Below, piece after piece: positions 61,491 to 64,000 of a stretch of 64,000 nt of DNA. Source of the stretch: Anseranas semipalmata (taxonomy: Eukaryota; Chordata; Aves; Anseriformes; Anseranatidae); assembly GCA_013399115.1 (NCBI GenBank), contig VXAA01001876.1:192689-256688 (forward strand), in the 5' to 3' direction. The translations under genes and the position numbers were made by a program. Each line of letters begins with the position of its first letter. Position 1 is the stretch's first letter. The notes beneath the pieces are model-generated. The model made no database searches, had not been told where the DNA came from, and saw nothing but the letters and a program-made list of their open reading frames with translations.

Positions 61491-61604
61491 TTTTTTTTTT
61501 TTCTTCTTTTTTGTTTTTTTCTTTTCTTTTCTTTCTTTTTTTTTTTTTTTCTAGTAGCATTAGTGCCAATAATGCTAACTGAGTAATACTGTTGAATAAA
61601 TCAN

Positions 61605-61645
<41 letters not shown>
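61491..61645. repeat. Two T-rich tracts flanking an N junction
   Basis: A T/TTCTT-rich tract (61491-61550) and a pure T run of 41 bases (61605-61645) are separated by 53 bases of unique sequence and an N at 61604. The N directly abutting the T run marks an unresolved homopolymer join. Confidence 0.9.
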
Positions 61646-62046
61646 CCAAGCTGGGTTAGAAGCTGTGGAAATGATCACTTTGACAAAATTGTGAAAACTT
61701 GCTTGCTGTCTTTGCATTGATGCCAACCGTATTGTGAGTTCAGTTAATGGGCTGCTATAGAAGGAAGTGAAGGAAACATGCTTTTTATTTTTATTTTTTT
61801 CCTAATGAATCCTACATGATCATTTTAGTTCCCACATAATGTGCTGGTATGTTTTGGGAGAGGAAGTAGTTTGCTTCCTCTTTTTATTTTTTCTACTACC
61901 TCTTGTTAAAGGATAATGAAAATGTGCTCCTTTTGAGACAATCCAAACAATAAAAGAACAACCACACAAAGATTCAGAGGGAGCATTTCAGCTCTAGCCC
62001 TGAGAAAACAGTCTTTAGAAACCTACAGAAACAAATCCTGATGAAA

Positions 62047-62088
62047 AAGAGGAAAAGGGAAAAGGAAAAGGAAAAGGAAAAGGAAAAT
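62047..62088 (+). repeat. (GGAAAA)n polypurine microsatellite
   Basis: About seven GGAAAA units, the first ones imperfect, all purine on the plus strand. Confidence 0.9.
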
Positions 62089-62206
62089 GAGGGTTTCAGT
62101 TTGTTTGCAAAGTTTGAGAATTAACTTCTCAAAGCTAGGTGAATTTGGGAGTTTAAGAGTAGGAATAAAAACATATTCTAGATGCATCTTTTTGTGCCTA
62201 ATAGTA

Positions 62207-62289
62207 TCTATTTTTATCTTAGTTTTATCTTATCTTTATCTTATCTTACTTAGTTTTATCTTACTTTTTTCTTATCTATCTTTATCTCA
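62207..62289 (+). repeat. Degenerate (TTTATC)/(TTATC)n tract
   Basis: About 80 bases of imperfect TTTATCT and TTATCT units with occasional TTAG or TTAC variants. Its GATA-type core (TATC reads GATA on the minus strand) recurs about ten times, so it presents a dense cluster of GATA words. Confidence 0.8.
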
Positions 62290-64000
62290 GATTCACAAGC
62301 CTTATACTCCTATACATGCACAGATGATGTAATGTAACTGCATGAACCAGGGCCCAGAGAGGCCAGGTTTCTGCTTTGACCTCTGGCTTGCTTGCTCTGG
62401 GTAATGCAACTTGAAGTTGACTGTGTAACTAGTCTCTCCTGGGGACTCTCAGTCTGGTCCCTCATTTCTCCCACCAGCATGGCTGGATTTCCACTTACAT
62501 TTCTCATTTTCTACACAAACCTCCCTAAAAGCTGTGGTTATCCTGATGGTTAAAATTGTCATTCCCTGGAGCATGGCAACTGGTATTGACAGGAGAATTC
62601 ATCTGGACCCTGCCTAAAGGACAGGAAACAGGCAGAGAAAAACAATCTTCCTCTTCCACCTCATTCTAAGAGTGAAGGAGGGAAAATGAAGCCACGTGGT
62701 TCAGAGATGAAGATATGAACTCTCTCCAACTTATCTTTCTCCCCTGCTACAACTGTGTCCCACAGAAACTTGCTCATGTCTGTAATCTTTCCACAGCTGA
62801 CCTTGTGGTCCACGGGCAGCTTTGCCTCCCTCTCATCTGACTTCTTCACTTCTGACAATGCAGACCCCAGGTAACCCTGCTGTTTCCGGGAGGAGGTATA
62901 GTGTAATGCATTTTTGCATTTGTTTGGAAGAGTACAGGAGAAATGTGCAGTTAATGGACTCCGACTGAAGAAAAGAGCAATTGATTTGGATCAAAGTTGA
63001 GCATAGGTAAGTTGATGAGCTTACATGGAGACTAACAGTCAAAACACTGTGGGGGTGCTAGAGAAACAGAATTTCACAAAGGGAATCTGGAATTTGACCT
63101 TTCAGTCACATTTTATTAGAGCACTTCATGCAGGTAGATGCATGTCATAGCACTATTTACTCTAATGTCAGTCTGCTGGGTTGTTGCCTGTGTCCACATG
63201 GAGCTCTGTCACAGTCAGGGAAGCTGATAGTGGCCTCTGGAAACATTTGAAGAGCTAATTTTGAGTGCAATCCTTCTGGAGATAAAACTGAAGCATGCTG
63301 ATAACGATAGCAACAAGGTCAGTTCCTAATTTAATTATTTCCTGCCCTGTTCATATGAAATACAAATGGAGGAATCGGCAAGCAGAAGGCAAGACTAAAA
63401 CTGGAAGGCATGTTCAGCATGGTTGTCATACTTTATTTGAAGCATGATTACTAAAACTATTTGGAAACGTTCCTTCTTGGAAAACAGCAGACCAGGAAAG
63501 TGACTTGTCAGTTTAACAGAAACCGTGAACTCTTTGGTGTAGGCACCCAAGCATGCAACTCACACTCATATCCAGCTTCAGCCATTTAGGTTGCCTCTCC
63601 TCTCCCAGAGAAGTTAACAAGCTACAACTGTAAGTTATCAAGCTGTCTATTATAAGCAGCCAGCCTCAACTCATCATCTCTATAATCATGACATAGGCGG
63701 CTCCTTTGACCTGGTCACTAAAATACTGCAAGTGACCAGAACCATTTCACTGCAGTTTAGAAACACTAATGGCACACATCAGTTAACATAATAATTGGTG
63801 ATTTATTGTCAAAAAGTATTATTTAAGTCAATAAACAAACTCATATACACTGGTTACCATGCATAGCTATTAAAAACATTGACTACCTTCACAATATTGT
63901 ACTTTGGAAAAGACCAATAAGCTGACTGAAATATTTGGCTCAACACAAAGCAAATGAATGAACACAATTAGCGTGGCTCCTGAAGGAACAGGAGCTTAAA

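Larger units (their letters stand above)
60275..64000. other. Non-coding stretch with pyrimidine-rich tracts
   Basis: No gene recognised. Simple sequence is concentrated at 61260-62290 (listed separately). The remainder to the window end is unique-looking AT-leaning DNA. Confidence 0.5.

Overview
The window reads as vertebrate nuclear DNA, almost certainly from a bird. Four fragments have the layout of CR1 LINE 3' ends, the dominant avian retrotransposon. One long fragment matches, from memory, a bird ERVL-type LTR. I see no mammalian Alu, B1 or L1 sequence. Base composition is AT-leaning. Many long A or T tracts and single-N or short N gaps point to a draft genome assembly. No prokaryotic feature was found (no operon, CRISPR array or IS element).

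Layout. Positions 1-15364 are unique-looking non-coding DNA with small AT-rich simple repeats and one G-quadruplex motif. A forward CR1 3' end lies at 15365-15958 and runs into an (ATTCT)n array. Positions 15960-36280 are mostly featureless, with homopolymers, a (TA)n array and two more G-quadruplex motifs. A CpG island at about 36436-36830 is the only convincing promoter-like element. Just downstream is a perfect 320-bp direct duplication whose edges coincide with single N characters, probably an assembly error. It is followed by a 313-bp polypyrimidine pentanucleotide array (37862-38174). Further on are a CR1 tail (44345-44417), two reverse-strand CR1 3' ends (45924-46240 and 53669-53895), a graded hexanucleotide array (47010-47076), an ERVL-type solo LTR fragment (57461-58025), and an assembly gap with T-rich tracts near 60-62 kb.

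Genes. I recognise no protein-coding gene, tRNA, rRNA or microRNA. The longest open frames (197 codons at 40858-41451 on the minus strand; 191 codons at 55471-56046 on the plus strand) match no family I know. The second contains an internal 83-residue stretch with a signal-peptide-like start and is recorded as a weak candidate. The best overall reading is intergenic or intronic bird DNA with one CpG-island promoter whose transcript cannot be followed across the disturbed assembly next to it. I did not find a convincing new biological system.
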